Source of the DNA: Xanthocytophaga agilis
Lineage (GTDB): Bacteria; Bacteroidota; Bacteroidia; Cytophagales; 172606-1
Assembly (NCBI RefSeq): GCF_030068605.1
Contig: NZ_JASJOU010000008.1
Location: forward strand, 310,001 to 374,000
Direction: 5' to 3'
Length of the DNA stretch: 64,000 nt
The position numbers and the translations under genes are program-made. Positions 46,779 through 56,101 of this stretch are shown here, one piece after another. The notes below the pieces were generated by a model. The model saw only the letters and a program-made list of their open reading frames with translations, ran no database searches and was not told the DNA's origin. How positions within the stretch are numbered: the first letter of the stretch is position 1; each line of letters starts with the position of its first letter.

Positions 46779-47987
46779 ATGAAAACCTGGAAACAAATCA
46801 CGTTACCCGTGATCATAGGACTGCTTTTGCCTCAGCTATGCTGGTCGCAAACAACAGCCCAGCAGATGAATGGCTTACAGCCCATACTGGAACAATTGTA
46901 TAACGAGATGATACCTCTATGCAGCAAGCTTATCAGTGTTGCCCAAGGGATCGCAGGATTTGCAGCACTCTTCTACATTGCAGCTCGGGTATGGAGACAT
47001 ATGGCCACTGCCGAACCGATTGACTTTTACCCACTCTTACGTCCTTTTGCACTGGGCTTCTGTATTGCGCTCTTTCCATCTGTATTGGATGTGGTCAATG
47101 GAGTACTCAAACCTACTGTTACAGCAACTAGTTCTATGGTTAAAGGCTCTAATCAATCCATTGCGTTACTACTAAGGCAAAAAGAGGCAGCTATCAAACA
47201 GACCAATACCTGGCAGATGTATGTGGGTCAGTCAGGCAATGGCGATAGAGATCGCTGGTACAAGTATACGCATGAAGGCAGTGATCCATCTACTGAAGGT
47301 ACATTGGAAAGCTTAGGCAATGATATCAAGTTTGCCATGGCCAAAGCCTCTTATAGTTTTCGTAATTCCATCAAAGAATGGATGAGTCAGGTACTGGAAC
47401 TCATATTCGAAGCAGCAGCTCTATGTCTGAACACGCTTCGTACCTTTCAACTCATTGTACTAGCGATTTTGGGGCCACTTGTATTTGGGATAGCTGTTTT
47501 TGATGGCTTTACACATACACTCACTGTTTGGCTGGCTCGGTACATTAATATCTATCTCTGGCTACCCGTTGCCAATATTTTCGGTAGCATCATTGGCAAA
47601 ATCCAAGAGCAGATGCTCAAACTGGATATCAATCAGATCCATATAGGTGGTGATACATTCTTTAGTCCTACCGATACAGCCTATTTGATCTTTCTGATCA
47701 TTGGTATAGTTGGCTACTTTACTGTTCCTTCTGTTGCCAGTTATATCGTCCATGCAGGAGGAGGCAATGCACTCGTGCAGAAAGTGACTACTCTTTTTGG
47801 TCACTCTTCGCGTGGAGTAGTTAATACAGCAGCATCTGGTGTCGGGATGGTTAGAGATGCGATGGGTGGCTCCTCTTCTCAGATGTCTCAGAGTATGGAA
47901 AGCCACCATTCTGCATCCCCCTATTTCAAAGATAAACCCGAACCTTCTTCCAACTATATGGAAGGCAAGCTCAAAGGAAACGCCTGA
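46779..47987 (+). CDS. traJ: Conjugation protein TraJ (VirB6-like)
   Basis: 402 residues. Signal-like start (VIIGLLLPQLCWSQ), then MIPLCSKLISVAQGIAGFAALFYIAARVWRHMATAEPIDFYPLLRPFALGFCIALFPSVLDVVNGVL, central TMs (LIVLAILGPLVFGIAVFDGF, WLARYINIYLWLPVANIFGSIIG, LIFLIIGIVGYFTVPSVASYIVHA) and a polar tail. About seven membrane segments. This fits TraJ, the polytopic inner-membrane channel protein. Confidence 0.9.
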   Translation: MKTWKQITLPVIIGLLLPQLCWSQTTAQQMNGLQPILEQLYNEMIPLCSKLISVAQGIAGFAALFYIAARVWRHMATAEPIDFYPLLRPFALGFCIALFPSVLDVVNGVLKPTVTATSSMVKGSNQSIALLLRQKEAAIKQTNTWQMYVGQSGNGDRDRWYKYTHEGSDPSTEGTLESLGNDIKFAMAKASYSFRNSIKEWMSQVLELIFEAAALCLNTLRTFQLIVLAILGPLVFGIAVFDGFTHTLTVWLARYINIYLWLPVANIFGSIIGKIQEQMLKLDINQIHIGGDTFFSPTDTAYLIFLIIGIVGYFTVPSVASYIVHAGGGNALVQKVTTLFGHSSRGVVNTAASGVGMVRDAMGGSSSQMSQSMESHHSASPYFKDKPEPSSNYMEGKLKGNA

Positions 47988-48014
47988 TACACTCTTACAA
48001 CCTATTTCAATTCT

Positions 48015-48632
48015 ATGTTTACAAAAATCAAACACATTGATACGGCCTTTCAGTATGTCCGTGGTTTTACACTTCTGGTTATTCTGGCCTGTCTGCTTAT
48101 TGTCTGTTTTGCCTTATACAAGAGTTATCAGCTTGTCAAAACTATGCAAAGCAGGATTTATATTTTAGCGGATGGTAAAGTCCTGGAAGCCTATGCTTCT
48201 GACAGAAAGGATAACATCCCAGTGGAAGCCAAAGACCATATACGCAGCTTTCATCAACTTTTCTTTACGCTTGATCCGGATGATAAAGTTATTGAAAGCA
48301 GTATTACCAAAGCACTCTATCTGGCTGATGGTTCTGTCAAACGGGAATACGACAACCTGAAAGAAAATGGCTATTACTCAGGTCTGATTTCCGGAAACAT
48401 CAGTCAGAAGATTACTATCGATAGTATAGTAGTAGAGCTTGAGCAGCATCCATATCCCTTTCATTGTTACGCTACTCAACGGTTAATACGAGCAACCAGT
48501 ACAGTCCATCGCAGCCTGGTCACCCAAGGCTTTTTACGAAACGTTGCCCGCAGTGATAATAACCCACACGGATTTCTGATTGAACGGTGGAAAACAATGG
48601 AAAATAATGACATCAAAGTTGAAAATCACTGA
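48015..48632 (+). CDS. traK: Conjugation protein TraK (VirB8-like)
   Basis: 205 residues. One N-terminal TM (FTLLVILACLLIVCFALYKSY) and a periplasmic domain with VEAKDHIRSFHQLFFTLDPDDKVIESSITKALYLADGSVKREYDNLKENGYYSGLISGNISQKITIDSI, the signature of Bacteroidota TraK. Assembly scaffold between channel and core complex. 27 bases after traJ. Confidence 0.92.
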   Translation: MFTKIKHIDTAFQYVRGFTLLVILACLLIVCFALYKSYQLVKTMQSRIYILADGKVLEAYASDRKDNIPVEAKDHIRSFHQLFFTLDPDDKVIESSITKALYLADGSVKREYDNLKENGYYSGLISGNISQKITIDSIVVELEQHPYPFHCYATQRLIRATSTVHRSLVTQGFLRNVARSDNNPHGFLIERWKTMENNDIKVENH

Positions 48633-48683
48633 CAGTGTCCAATCTGCTTATTTAATTCTATAATCCTTTAACCTAGTAACACT

Positions 48684-50000
48684 ATGAAAACTACACATCC
48701 ATCTTCTCATCTTTTACAGCAACGCAAATTCCTAACTGTATTACCCTTGCTGGTCTTTCCTTTTCTGACACTATTATTCTGGTCGTTGGGAGGAGGTAAA
48801 GCTGATACCCTTCAAAAAGAAGCGGATTCCTTTGGATTCAATATGCAGTTACCAGAGCCAGCTTTACTAGCCAATTCTGCTCTGGATAAAATGAGCTATT
48901 ACAATCAGGCACAGACAGATTCTATCAAACGGTTAAAACAGATCCAAAACGATCCCTATTACAAGCCTGATATCAATAGTCATACATCTATACCTACTTC
49001 AGAATTGTTGTCTCCTTCTATTCAGGGATCTTTCAAACAGCAACCCATGAAAACAAACACTGGCCCCACTTCTAGTGAGGCAAAAGTGTATGAGAAGATA
49101 AATCAGCTCAATGCTGTATTGGCAAAAGATGCGTCTACACCTATGACGGATAGTAAAGAATATCAAAGCAGTCTTTCTTCCAATCCGACTCTACCGTCTG
49201 CCGTTACGAATAAAGCAGATATTGAAAAACTGGAAAAAATGATGCAAACAGTCAGTGAGCCAACAGAGGAAGATCCGGAAATGACGCAAATCAATGGAAT
49301 GCTGGAAAAGATTCTGGATATTCAACATCCCGAACGAATGCAGGAAAAAATCAAACAGGTTTCTGAGCAAAAGACCAATCAGGTATTTGCGGTTTCTGCG
49401 TCAATGGATACAAATCCAGTTTCACTCCTAAGTGGAGTTGTACCAAACCAGCAAGTAACCTCTAGGTCTAATAATGGATTTTACGCTCTTAATCCAGATC
49501 CACTAACGGAGCAACCAACAGCCTCAGCTACTCTTTCAGGAGCTATTGAAGCTGTCATGGCGCAGAGTCAGCAACTCACCAATGGCTCAACAGTAAAACT
49601 TCGGCTTACCCACCCAATTTATATCAATGGCATTTGTATTCCTAAAGATCAATATCTCTACGGCATAGCTTCTCTGAATGGAGAAAGGCTGGAAGTAAGT
49701 ATCAAGAGCCTTCGATACCAAAACATTCTTTTCCCAATTGAATTATCGGTTTATGACACAGATGGACTCAAAGGTATTTACGTGCCAGGAGCCATTACCC
49801 GAGATGTAGCCAAACAGTCCACCAATCAAATGCTGCAAGGCATCAACCTCAATACAATGGATATCTCCTTGGGTGCACAAGCAACCAGTGCAGGTATTGA
49901 AGCGGCTAAGAACCTATTAAGTCGCAAAGCCAAGCTTATTAAAGTCACTGTGAAAGCAGGCTATCGGCTTTTCCTACATGATGAAAAGCAAGGACAATAA
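48684..50000 (+). CDS. traM: Conjugation protein TraM (VirB10-like)
   Basis: 438 residues. One TM near the start (FLTVLPLLVFPFLTLLFWSLGGGK), a long disordered Pro/Ser/Gln-rich periplasmic linker, then a C-terminal beta domain: LSGAIEAVMAQSQQLTNGSTVKLRLTHPIYINGICIPKDQYLYGIASLNGERLEVSI and IPVE-like strands. This is the TraM layout, bridging inner and outer membranes. Confidence 0.9.
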   Translation: MKTTHPSSHLLQQRKFLTVLPLLVFPFLTLLFWSLGGGKADTLQKEADSFGFNMQLPEPALLANSALDKMSYYNQAQTDSIKRLKQIQNDPYYKPDINSHTSIPTSELLSPSIQGSFKQQPMKTNTGPTSSEAKVYEKINQLNAVLAKDASTPMTDSKEYQSSLSSNPTLPSAVTNKADIEKLEKMMQTVSEPTEEDPEMTQINGMLEKILDIQHPERMQEKIKQVSEQKTNQVFAVSASMDTNPVSLLSGVVPNQQVTSRSNNGFYALNPDPLTEQPTASATLSGAIEAVMAQSQQLTNGSTVKLRLTHPIYINGICIPKDQYLYGIASLNGERLEVSIKSLRYQNILFPIELSVYDTDGLKGIYVPGAITRDVAKQSTNQMLQGINLNTMDISLGAQATSAGIEAAKNLLSRKAKLIKVTVKAGYRLFLHDEKQGQ

Positions 50001-50030
50001 CTAAACACACTACTTTCAAAACGAACAATT

Positions 50031-50870
50031 ATGAAAACTATTCAACTGGCTATCATTAGCCTATTACTAATCAGTAGTAAAGGATTGGGTCAATCTACCT
50101 CTCCTACTATTCTGCCTTCCTATCCACTCTCTGTTACACATCAAAAAACAACCACACTGATTTTTCCTTATGCGATTAAAAGTGTGGATCGGGGCAGTCA
50201 GGATATTCTGGCACAAAAAGCAAGTGGTGTTGAAAATGTACTCTGGATTAAAGCAGCTCAAAAACAGATAGAACAAACCAATCTGACTGTTATTACAACA
50301 GATGGAAATGTCTACTCTTATCTTGTTAACTATGCGTCCAATCCAACCGTTCTTACCCTTTCTTATTCGGCTTCCAATCAGTTATCAGAGAAGGTTCATT
50401 TTTCTGAAATGCACCCTAACCAATCCCAGCTAAAAGCAACCTGTCAACAGATTCTGGCTAGGAGAAAACTATTTCGCAGAAAGAAAGATAGTCACTTTGG
50501 CATCAGTCTTCACCTGGAAGGAATCTATATTCAGGATGAGGTGCTCTATTATCGTATCCGACTACACAATCAGACTGCCATAAATTACACAATCGATCAA
50601 CTCCGTTTTAGCATCCACGATAAAAAGCAGGCAAAACGAACAGCTACACAAGAGCAAGAGTTATCTCCGATTTATATCTATTCAGCGGCTGACTCTACAG
50701 AGACCATCAAAGCTCACTCTCAACAAACCTGGGTGGTTGCGTTAGACAAATTCACCATTCCTGATCAGAAATATGTATTGATTGAGACCAACGAGAAAAA
50801 TGGCGGAAAGCATCTACACCTTCAGATAAAAAACAGAACGTTAGTAAAGGCTATCCCTATAGGCAACTAA
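50031..50870 (+). CDS. traN: Conjugation protein TraN (DUF4138; VirB9-like)
   Basis: 279 residues with a signal peptide (MKTIQLAIISLLLISSKGLGQ). LSVTHQKTTTLIFPYAIKSVDRGSQDILAQKASGVENVLWIKAAQKQ and NLTVITTDGNVYSYLVNYASNP are typical of DUF4138/TraN. The C-terminal half has DEVLYYRIRLHNQTAINYTIDQLRFSIHDKKQAKR. Outer-membrane-side partner of TraM. No TraO/P/Q genes follow, so the operon is shorter than in CTnDOT. Confidence 0.9.
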   Translation: MKTIQLAIISLLLISSKGLGQSTSPTILPSYPLSVTHQKTTTLIFPYAIKSVDRGSQDILAQKASGVENVLWIKAAQKQIEQTNLTVITTDGNVYSYLVNYASNPTVLTLSYSASNQLSEKVHFSEMHPNQSQLKATCQQILARRKLFRRKKDSHFGISLHLEGIYIQDEVLYYRIRLHNQTAINYTIDQLRFSIHDKKQAKRTATQEQELSPIYIYSAADSTETIKAHSQQTWVVALDKFTIPDQKYVLIETNEKNGGKHLHLQIKNRTLVKAIPIGN

Positions 50871-50970
50871 AGCAGATCCTCTAACAAATAGCACTCTAGC
50901 ATTAGAGGGAAATAAGCAGTCTAACAACATATGTATACCTAAGTATTTCAACTCCCAGACATTTACTACT

Positions 50971-52056
50971 ATGCAAACAGAACATGTCTCAAACCGTGTA
51001 GAAGCCGATTTGAATCAGTGGAAGCAGAAAGAAGAACGGTTTAGTCAACTATTTTCTTTCAATGTAACCAGCAATCGGGATTTCTTAAAAGAGAAACTCC
51101 AATACTACAATCGTATTGCAGCCAAATATAAAAACTCTGATAATCCGGAAGAAAAACTGGCTATCCGCATTCTCAAGCAAGAGCAGAATCGTATAGAAAA
51201 GCAGCTCTATCCAAATCTGTGGCTGCGTTTATTACGAAAACTGAATGTCGAACCTATCCAGCAAAAATACATTGCCCAGAAAGAAGAGAAACAGATAGTT
51301 CAAAATACAGAAGCCCTAAAAAATCTGATTCACAAAGCAGGCTTTGGTCAGGTGACTTCACAACTAGAAGAAAGTATCAAACAGGGTTTACCCGAATTTA
51401 AAATCCCTGTGTCTTATTATGTCAGTGAAAAAGAGCGAATGAACTTTCAACTAACCTTTCATAAGGATAAGAATGGACAGTATCAATTTGAGAATTACCA
51501 GGCTATACTTCAATCTGACAATAAGTCTGTACAAAATCGCCAACAAACATTCCGACCAGACAATACAACTTCCATTACAGCTAATCAAGCATATAATCTC
51601 TTATCAGGTAGAGCACTTCAGGTTGAAGCCTCCCAACTAGAGGCCAAACAAGGCAAATGGGTACAGCTTGATTTTACAGACAAGGATGCGATGGGTAATT
51701 ATCGAATGAAAGAGTTTCGTGCAGATTATGGCTATGATTTAAAGCAGGTACTGAAAGAGTTACCTCTGGAACAAAAGCAAAATCAGCAGCTAATGGATAA
51801 GCTATTCAAAGAGCTAGTAAATGGAAATCGGCAAATGGTTTTTCTACATAAAGGTAATCTGGAACAGAAGTATTTCATTGAAGCCAATCCTCAACAGAAG
51901 TCTATTACCCTATACGATGCCCAGATGAAAAAAGTAAGTCTGAGTTCTGTGCTGGAACAAAAAAATGAGAAGCGAGAAACACAGGCAGCTCAAATAGCCA
52001 AAACGATCCAGTTACAACCTGGAAAAGCTAAGAGAAATGGGCTCTCACTTGGTTAA
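50971..52056 (+). CDS. DUF3945-like ICE protein
   Basis: 361 residues, cytosolic, rich in Gln/Lys. The central YYVSEKERMNFQLTFHKDKNGQYQFENYQAILQ and LLSGRALQVEASQLEAKQGKWVQLDFTDKDAMGNYRMKEFRADYGYDLKQVLKELPL match DUF3945, often seen next to topoisomerase or mob genes in Bacteroidota conjugative elements. Role unknown; maybe DNA processing. Confidence 0.75.
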   Translation: MQTEHVSNRVEADLNQWKQKEERFSQLFSFNVTSNRDFLKEKLQYYNRIAAKYKNSDNPEEKLAIRILKQEQNRIEKQLYPNLWLRLLRKLNVEPIQQKYIAQKEEKQIVQNTEALKNLIHKAGFGQVTSQLEESIKQGLPEFKIPVSYYVSEKERMNFQLTFHKDKNGQYQFENYQAILQSDNKSVQNRQQTFRPDNTTSITANQAYNLLSGRALQVEASQLEAKQGKWVQLDFTDKDAMGNYRMKEFRADYGYDLKQVLKELPLEQKQNQQLMDKLFKELVNGNRQMVFLHKGNLEQKYFIEANPQQKSITLYDAQMKKVSLSSVLEQKNEKRETQAAQIAKTIQLQPGKAKRNGLSLG

Positions 52057-52068
52057 TGCCTACAAGGG

Positions 52069-52353
52069 ATGGATGCACTAGAACCATTATCTGCCTTTTT
52101 TACAGCTATCGAAAAAGATCCGCGAATTAGTATTACCCATATTGGGATTTATGCAGCTCTGCTTCAGTTCTGGAAAATAAACCACTATACAAATCCTATC
52201 CAGGTATTCAGCTACCAGATTATGGATATAGCCAAAATCTCCGCTCCGGCAACCTACCACAAATGCATCCGGGACCTGAGCACATTTGGCTATATCCACT
52301 ATGCACCCTCTTTCAAACGGAATCAGGGTAGTAAAGTGTATTTCTTACTTTAA
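52069..52353 (+). CDS. Winged-helix-like small regulator
   Basis: 94 residues. ISITHIGIYAALLQFWKINHYTNPIQVFSYQIMDIAKISAPATYHKCIRDLSTFGYIHYAPSFKRNQGSKVYF fits a replication-initiator/DnaD-type winged helix: ISAPATYHKCIRDLSTFGYI is the recognition helix and wing. 12 bases after the DUF3945 gene and last intact gene of the tra operon. Possibly an element regulator. Confidence 0.6.
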   Translation: MDALEPLSAFFTAIEKDPRISITHIGIYAALLQFWKINHYTNPIQVFSYQIMDIAKISAPATYHKCIRDLSTFGYIHYAPSFKRNQGSKVYFLL

Positions 52354-52392
52354 AGCACCGCATATCAGTCATCAACTCATTTCAATATGTAA

Positions 52393-52917
52393 TTGGTCGG
52401 CTGCATACTATTTTTCAGAGGAATGAGAATCAAAGATGCTATAAATCTTCACTGGTCAGATGTATATAAGTATCATATAGCCTATTATCCAAGCAAAACC
52501 GTGCGTTTTAAGAAGAAAATAGTCGTTCCGATAACAGAACCCCTCAAAAAGATTTTGGCTCAGTATAAAGCAATAGAGAAGGAAACAGACGGGTTTGTAA
52601 CCATGACAAATAAGCGATACCCCCTTATTCTACAACCGGGCCAGACAAAACCAGAAGCCGAACAAATGTTACATGACAAAAGGGTTTCCATTTACAATAA
52701 GTAGCTGAAAACCCTTTCAAGAAAATTGGGATGGGATATTAAGCTTTCAACACATTCGGTCAGACATAGCTTTGTGAACTTTATCTATGAACAAACTGGT
52801 GATATTTATCAGGCTAGGCAAGCTGCCGATCACAGTAGTGTAGATATTACTGAGGAATACGTTGAAGATCTGAGCGCAAACAAAGTTTCTCAGATAATGA
52901 AAAACTTATTTAATTAA
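52393..52917 (+). pseudogene. Tyrosine integrase, catalytic-half remnant with in-frame TAG
   Basis: The frame has MRIKDAINLHWSDVYKY (box I Arg with LxWxD), then STHSVRHSFVNFIYEQTGDIYQARQAADHSSVDITEEYVE, giving HxxR, a degenerate LGH (AADHSS) and the catalytic Tyr. A TAG at 52702-52704 interrupts it. The N-terminal core-binding domain is absent, so it cannot be functional unless reconstituted. Probably the remains of the element's own integrase, placed at the end of the tra operon. Confidence 0.8.
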
Positions 52918-52941
52918 GAGATCTTCCCCGTTCATAAATTA

Positions 52942-54060
52942 CTAACCATTGCGACGATTTTGTTCTCTCAAGCCCGATGCAAGTGCAGTTATATCACCAG
53001 GCTTGAGAGGTGGTTCTTTTTTATTAACTTGTTCCATATTCTCAAGAAACCTCTCAATTCCTTCATTTGTCATTTCAATTTGAAACATAACATTTCCCAT
53101 ATTTAACTCAAATTTGGACTGAGCTAAAGTTGGTTGATCCCATACTTCTTTTGCTATTGCAGGTTGAGAAGCTTGTAAGCCTTTTGGTATCCTAACCCGA
53201 TTGAAATATTTTATCTTTCCTGGCATAGGTACATTTACATCTATATATTTATTCGCTTCCCATTCTGAAGGATCAAAAGGTGTATAAGGAAAGCATGACA
53301 CTAAAGAAGCGAAAGACATACCTGATCCTGAAGGATCGCTTAAAGCCATATCTTGTATACCTTGAGCGATGTTTTCAGAGCCATATGCTGTATAAAGATT
53401 GTTTTCAAATGAAGTTCTTGTAAGCTTGCCATCGAGAATAAAACAATACATTGACTTCCTTATGCGTGCATTTAATCTATGTTCGCCCATTTCAGCAAAT
53501 GACCAGGACAAGAACTGTTTACCAGTTAATTCAGCTTTCTTTATATAACTAAGTTGATGATAAAGACTTGTACTAAGTGAAGCCCAAAAATCTTCTGCTT
53601 CCTTAGTTTGGGCATGGCCTAAAATAGATATAGTCTGAGGAAGAGCATCTTTAAGAGCATCACTCGTAGATATAGAGTTAGCATCTTGAAAACTATTCTG
53701 CTGAGTAGGTACCGCAAGGAATTCTTGTAAATCTATGTGCCCAGTAAGAGATTCTTTAATAGACAATATCTCTTTGTGAATACTACCAATCACTGCATAT
53801 TTTAAAGACATATCCGCCTCAAATCTTTCTCTTTGATCATAAATGTCAAATATCCCGCTTAGATTATGAGGTACTAAAATAGTGTCTTTAATTAAGTTAT
53901 ACTTATCAAAACGCTTTAACAATAAATCAAGTCTATCATAATCTTCAAGTTCTGCAGTACTATATAAAAATGCATGAGCTAATCGATCCAAATTGAGATT
54001 AATTGGTTCGCTGTTTTCGAAAACCAAGCTATTTATTTGTGCAATCTCTTCCGTACTCAT
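52942..54060 (-). CDS. Uncharacterised protein, cluster gene 3
   Basis: About 372 residues from the ATG at 54058-54060 (MSTEEIAQINSLVFENS); the longer frame opens with TTG. Helical N-terminal half (LDLLLKRFDKYNLIKDTILVPHNLSGIFDIYDQRERFEADMSLKYAVIGSI), then ARIRKSMYCFILDGKLTRTSFENNLYTAYGSENIAQGI and a C-terminal ELNMGNVMFQIEMTNEGIERFLENMEQVN. No signal peptide, TM or known catalytic motif. Last of a three-gene minus-strand cluster just after the 2-TM coiled-coil gene. Cannot be assigned. Confidence 0.55.
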   Translation of the reverse strand: MSTEEIAQINSLVFENSEPINLNLDRLAHAFLYSTAELEDYDRLDLLLKRFDKYNLIKDTILVPHNLSGIFDIYDQRERFEADMSLKYAVIGSIHKEILSIKESLTGHIDLQEFLAVPTQQNSFQDANSISTSDALKDALPQTISILGHAQTKEAEDFWASLSTSLYHQLSYIKKAELTGKQFLSWSFAEMGEHRLNARIRKSMYCFILDGKLTRTSFENNLYTAYGSENIAQGIQDMALSDPSGSGMSFASLVSCFPYTPFDPSEWEANKYIDVNVPMPGKIKYFNRVRIPKGLQASQPAIAKEVWDQPTLAQSKFELNMGNVMFQIEMTNEGIERFLENMEQVNKKEPPLKPGDITALASGLREQNRRNG

Positions 54061-54087
54061 AATTATAATAATTTGTCGTTCAATCAA

Positions 54088-54852
54088 TTACTGATTTTTA
54101 CCTTTTTGCGCTTCTAAGGTATTTATCCTTTCCAGAACTCTTGTTACAACAGTTCTAAGATTTACTAGTTCTTTGTTGAACTTTTCAAGTTCTGCTAAAC
54201 TTTCTTGAACCATTAATGGAACTTTAGACAGTTCGGTTTTAATTGTATCTCCTTCACCTTTTATTGCATTGCTTTGATCTTCTAAAGATTCTGCATAAGT
54301 CTTTATCTTATCTGCAATATCGTCAGTATCTTCAAGAACCTTTGTAACCTTTTCAAGGTTCCCATCTAGTGCACTTACCTCACTGTCAATTGTATTCTTT
54401 GTGTAAATATATGTTCCAAAAATATTAGCTGTGAATATAAACGTAAGAACTCCTACTAATATACCTAACCAAGTAGCAGATGAATTTATCTCATTGGTTT
54501 TACTTCCTACCTCTATCCTTAACACCTCCATTTTGTCATTGATTTGCCTGATCTCTCTTTGAACATTCTCTGGAATATCATCAAAACCTTTCTCAGCAGA
54601 TGTATCTTTTGTGGTTTTTGCCTTTGGAGGTAGTTGATTTGCATTCACCCGATCAATCATCTTTTCCATTTCTTCGTTTTTGGCCTTTATGTATTTTTCC
54701 ATTTCATTGTTAAAATACATATGGGCACATATACTAACGATAATCATACCAATTACAAGTAAAACAGCGGTCCAAAAAAATCTTCTATCATATAAATCTA
54801 GTTTAATTTGAATAGGATGTTGAGGAGTTATTGGTTGTTGAGGTTGTTGCAT
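54088..54852 (-). CDS. Two-TM coiled-coil membrane protein, cluster gene 2
   Basis: 254 residues. A Pro/Gln-rich N-terminus, TM1 at about 28-48 (FFWTAVLLVIGMIIVSICAHMYF), coiled coil 50-120, TM2 at about 128-150 (ATWLGILVGVLTFIFTANIFGTYIY), then a long heptad coiled coil to the end (ALDGNLEKVTKVLEDTDDIADKIKTYAESL, LVNLRTVVTRVLERINTLEAQK). Such architecture suits a membrane anchor or sensor scaffold. Ends 27 bases before cluster gene 3. Confidence 0.6.
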   Translation of the reverse strand: MQQPQQPITPQHPIQIKLDLYDRRFFWTAVLLVIGMIIVSICAHMYFNNEMEKYIKAKNEEMEKMIDRVNANQLPPKAKTTKDTSAEKGFDDIPENVQREIRQINDKMEVLRIEVGSKTNEINSSATWLGILVGVLTFIFTANIFGTYIYTKNTIDSEVSALDGNLEKVTKVLEDTDDIADKIKTYAESLEDQSNAIKGEGDTIKTELSKVPLMVQESLAELEKFNKELVNLRTVVTRVLERINTLEAQKGKNQ

Positions 54853-55047
54853 ATCTTTTATGCTCTGATTGAGGTAAAGAAAAGATTACTAAAATAATGT
54901 TTTTTTCTATCCCAATAGCTGTTATTTAATACTTTATATGATTAGTGTACGATATGTAAACAAATCACAGCTGGGAAAGATTCTAAAGTTCAAATTTGTC
55001 TCATTAAGGTTAGCGAGTACTTTTTTCTACAGAAAGAAACCATCATC

Positions 55048-55683
55048 TTATTCTTTTCTATTCTGTTGCTGTTCCATTTTGTTTTGTATAACCTTCTTTA
55101 TATCAAGGAATTCCCACTCTAATGTGCTAGTATTTATCTTTCCATATATAGAACTTTCCAGATTATCCTTCTTTATTTCCAATGTAAGCTGATCATCCTT
55201 TCCATTTGTAAAATGTTCATCCAATAGAGTTATTATTTTATCAATACAGGTGTTCCATTGCTCGATTGATAAGTTGTCATCAAATAGAAACTTTAATTCA
55301 TGATCATCATTTGTGACTGTACTAATCGAAAACGCCCTTGATTGATTATTCTCTTCAAGCTTATGGATAGACCCATCACTAGAGACAGTAGTTATTTTTA
55401 TCTTTTTTGCATCATTGGCAATTTTCTTGATCCAATTCTTTAAACCTGTATAATGGTCTTTTGCTAATTCTTTTATGAATCCATCAAGATAAGGTTTTAT
55501 AAAATATAGACCTATCATAGTAGGAATTGCCCACTCAAGAGAAGCATACATTCCTGCTTTATATTTTCTAACATCTAAATTTATATCAGATATAGTGTTG
55601 TCATTCACATAACTATCAAGTAAGGTGTCCGAATATCTTTCATTAACAAATATGCAAATTTGAATTGGTTTCTGATCGTCCAT
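55048..55683 (-). CDS. Uncharacterised protein with one hydrophobic segment, cluster gene 1
   Basis: 211 residues, ATG at 55681-55683. An N-terminal beta/alpha domain (PIQICIFVNERYSDTLLDSY), hydrophobic stretch AGMYASLEWAIPTMIGLYFIKPYLDGFIKEL at about 43-72, then KKIKITTVSSDGSIHKLEE and a strand-rich C-terminus (FLFDDNLSIEQWNTCIDKIITLLDEHF). No family recognised. Gap to gene 2 is 195 bases on the same strand. The cluster sits between an integrase remnant and an IS remnant, a typical accessory-gene site. Confidence 0.55.
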   Translation of the reverse strand: MDDQKPIQICIFVNERYSDTLLDSYVNDNTISDINLDVRKYKAGMYASLEWAIPTMIGLYFIKPYLDGFIKELAKDHYTGLKNWIKKIANDAKKIKITTVSSDGSIHKLEENNQSRAFSISTVTNDDHELKFLFDDNLSIEQWNTCIDKIITLLDEHFTNGKDDQLTLEIKKDNLESSIYGKINTSTLEWEFLDIKKVIQNKMEQQQNRKE

Positions 55684-55868
55684 GGTTATTTTATCAATTT
55701 GATACGACTAATAGGTGAATACTTTTAGAAGTTACTATTATAAGAATAAAATCCAATATTATTCTTTTTTTGTAGAAAAGTTCCATATAACCTAACAAGC
55801 TGACATGCAAAATATTAACATAATCTATAAAAAATATTCACTATGAGTTAAAACACTTCTAGCTCAAT

Positions 55869-56101
55869 AACGTCCTCCCAAAATTAGGACCGGGTAGAAG
55901 TGGAAAAATCGGCGGTAGTGAACAGTTGCGATTGCTCTTCCATCTGACAGGGTGTAAGTCCTTTCAGTGAACTATGAGGCCGGAACTGGTTGTATTCCAG
56001 CCGCCAAACTTCGATTTTATCAGCTGCGTCGGACAAAGATAAAACCAGTTAGTATTTAAACACTCATCTCGAAAACTTCCATTAAACAACTCAATCAAAG
56101 C
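55869..56101 (-). pseudogene. IS3-family orfB C-terminus (frameshifted) and terminal repeat
   Basis: On the minus strand the frame gives [21 protein letters not shown], then after a one-base shift [20 protein letters not shown] and [20 protein letters not shown], the conserved end of IS3-family OrfB. The stop is at 55884-55886. The tip at 55872-55893 (CCTCCCAAAATTAGGACCGG) resembles the IS end at 4623. The rest of orfB is missing at 56101, where GC-rich DNA begins. Confidence 0.78.

Noticed and set aside
40749-52704. Genome-wide recoding of TAG to an amino acid
   Set aside because: TAG ends several intact genes here (for example at 45428, 46112 and 46761), so it is a normal stop; only the two broken genes have it internally.
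4623-55893. A 51-kb composite transposon bounded by the two IS3 remnants
   Set aside because: Both IS interiors point to the right, both are broken, and no matching outer ends exist, so they are independent insertions.
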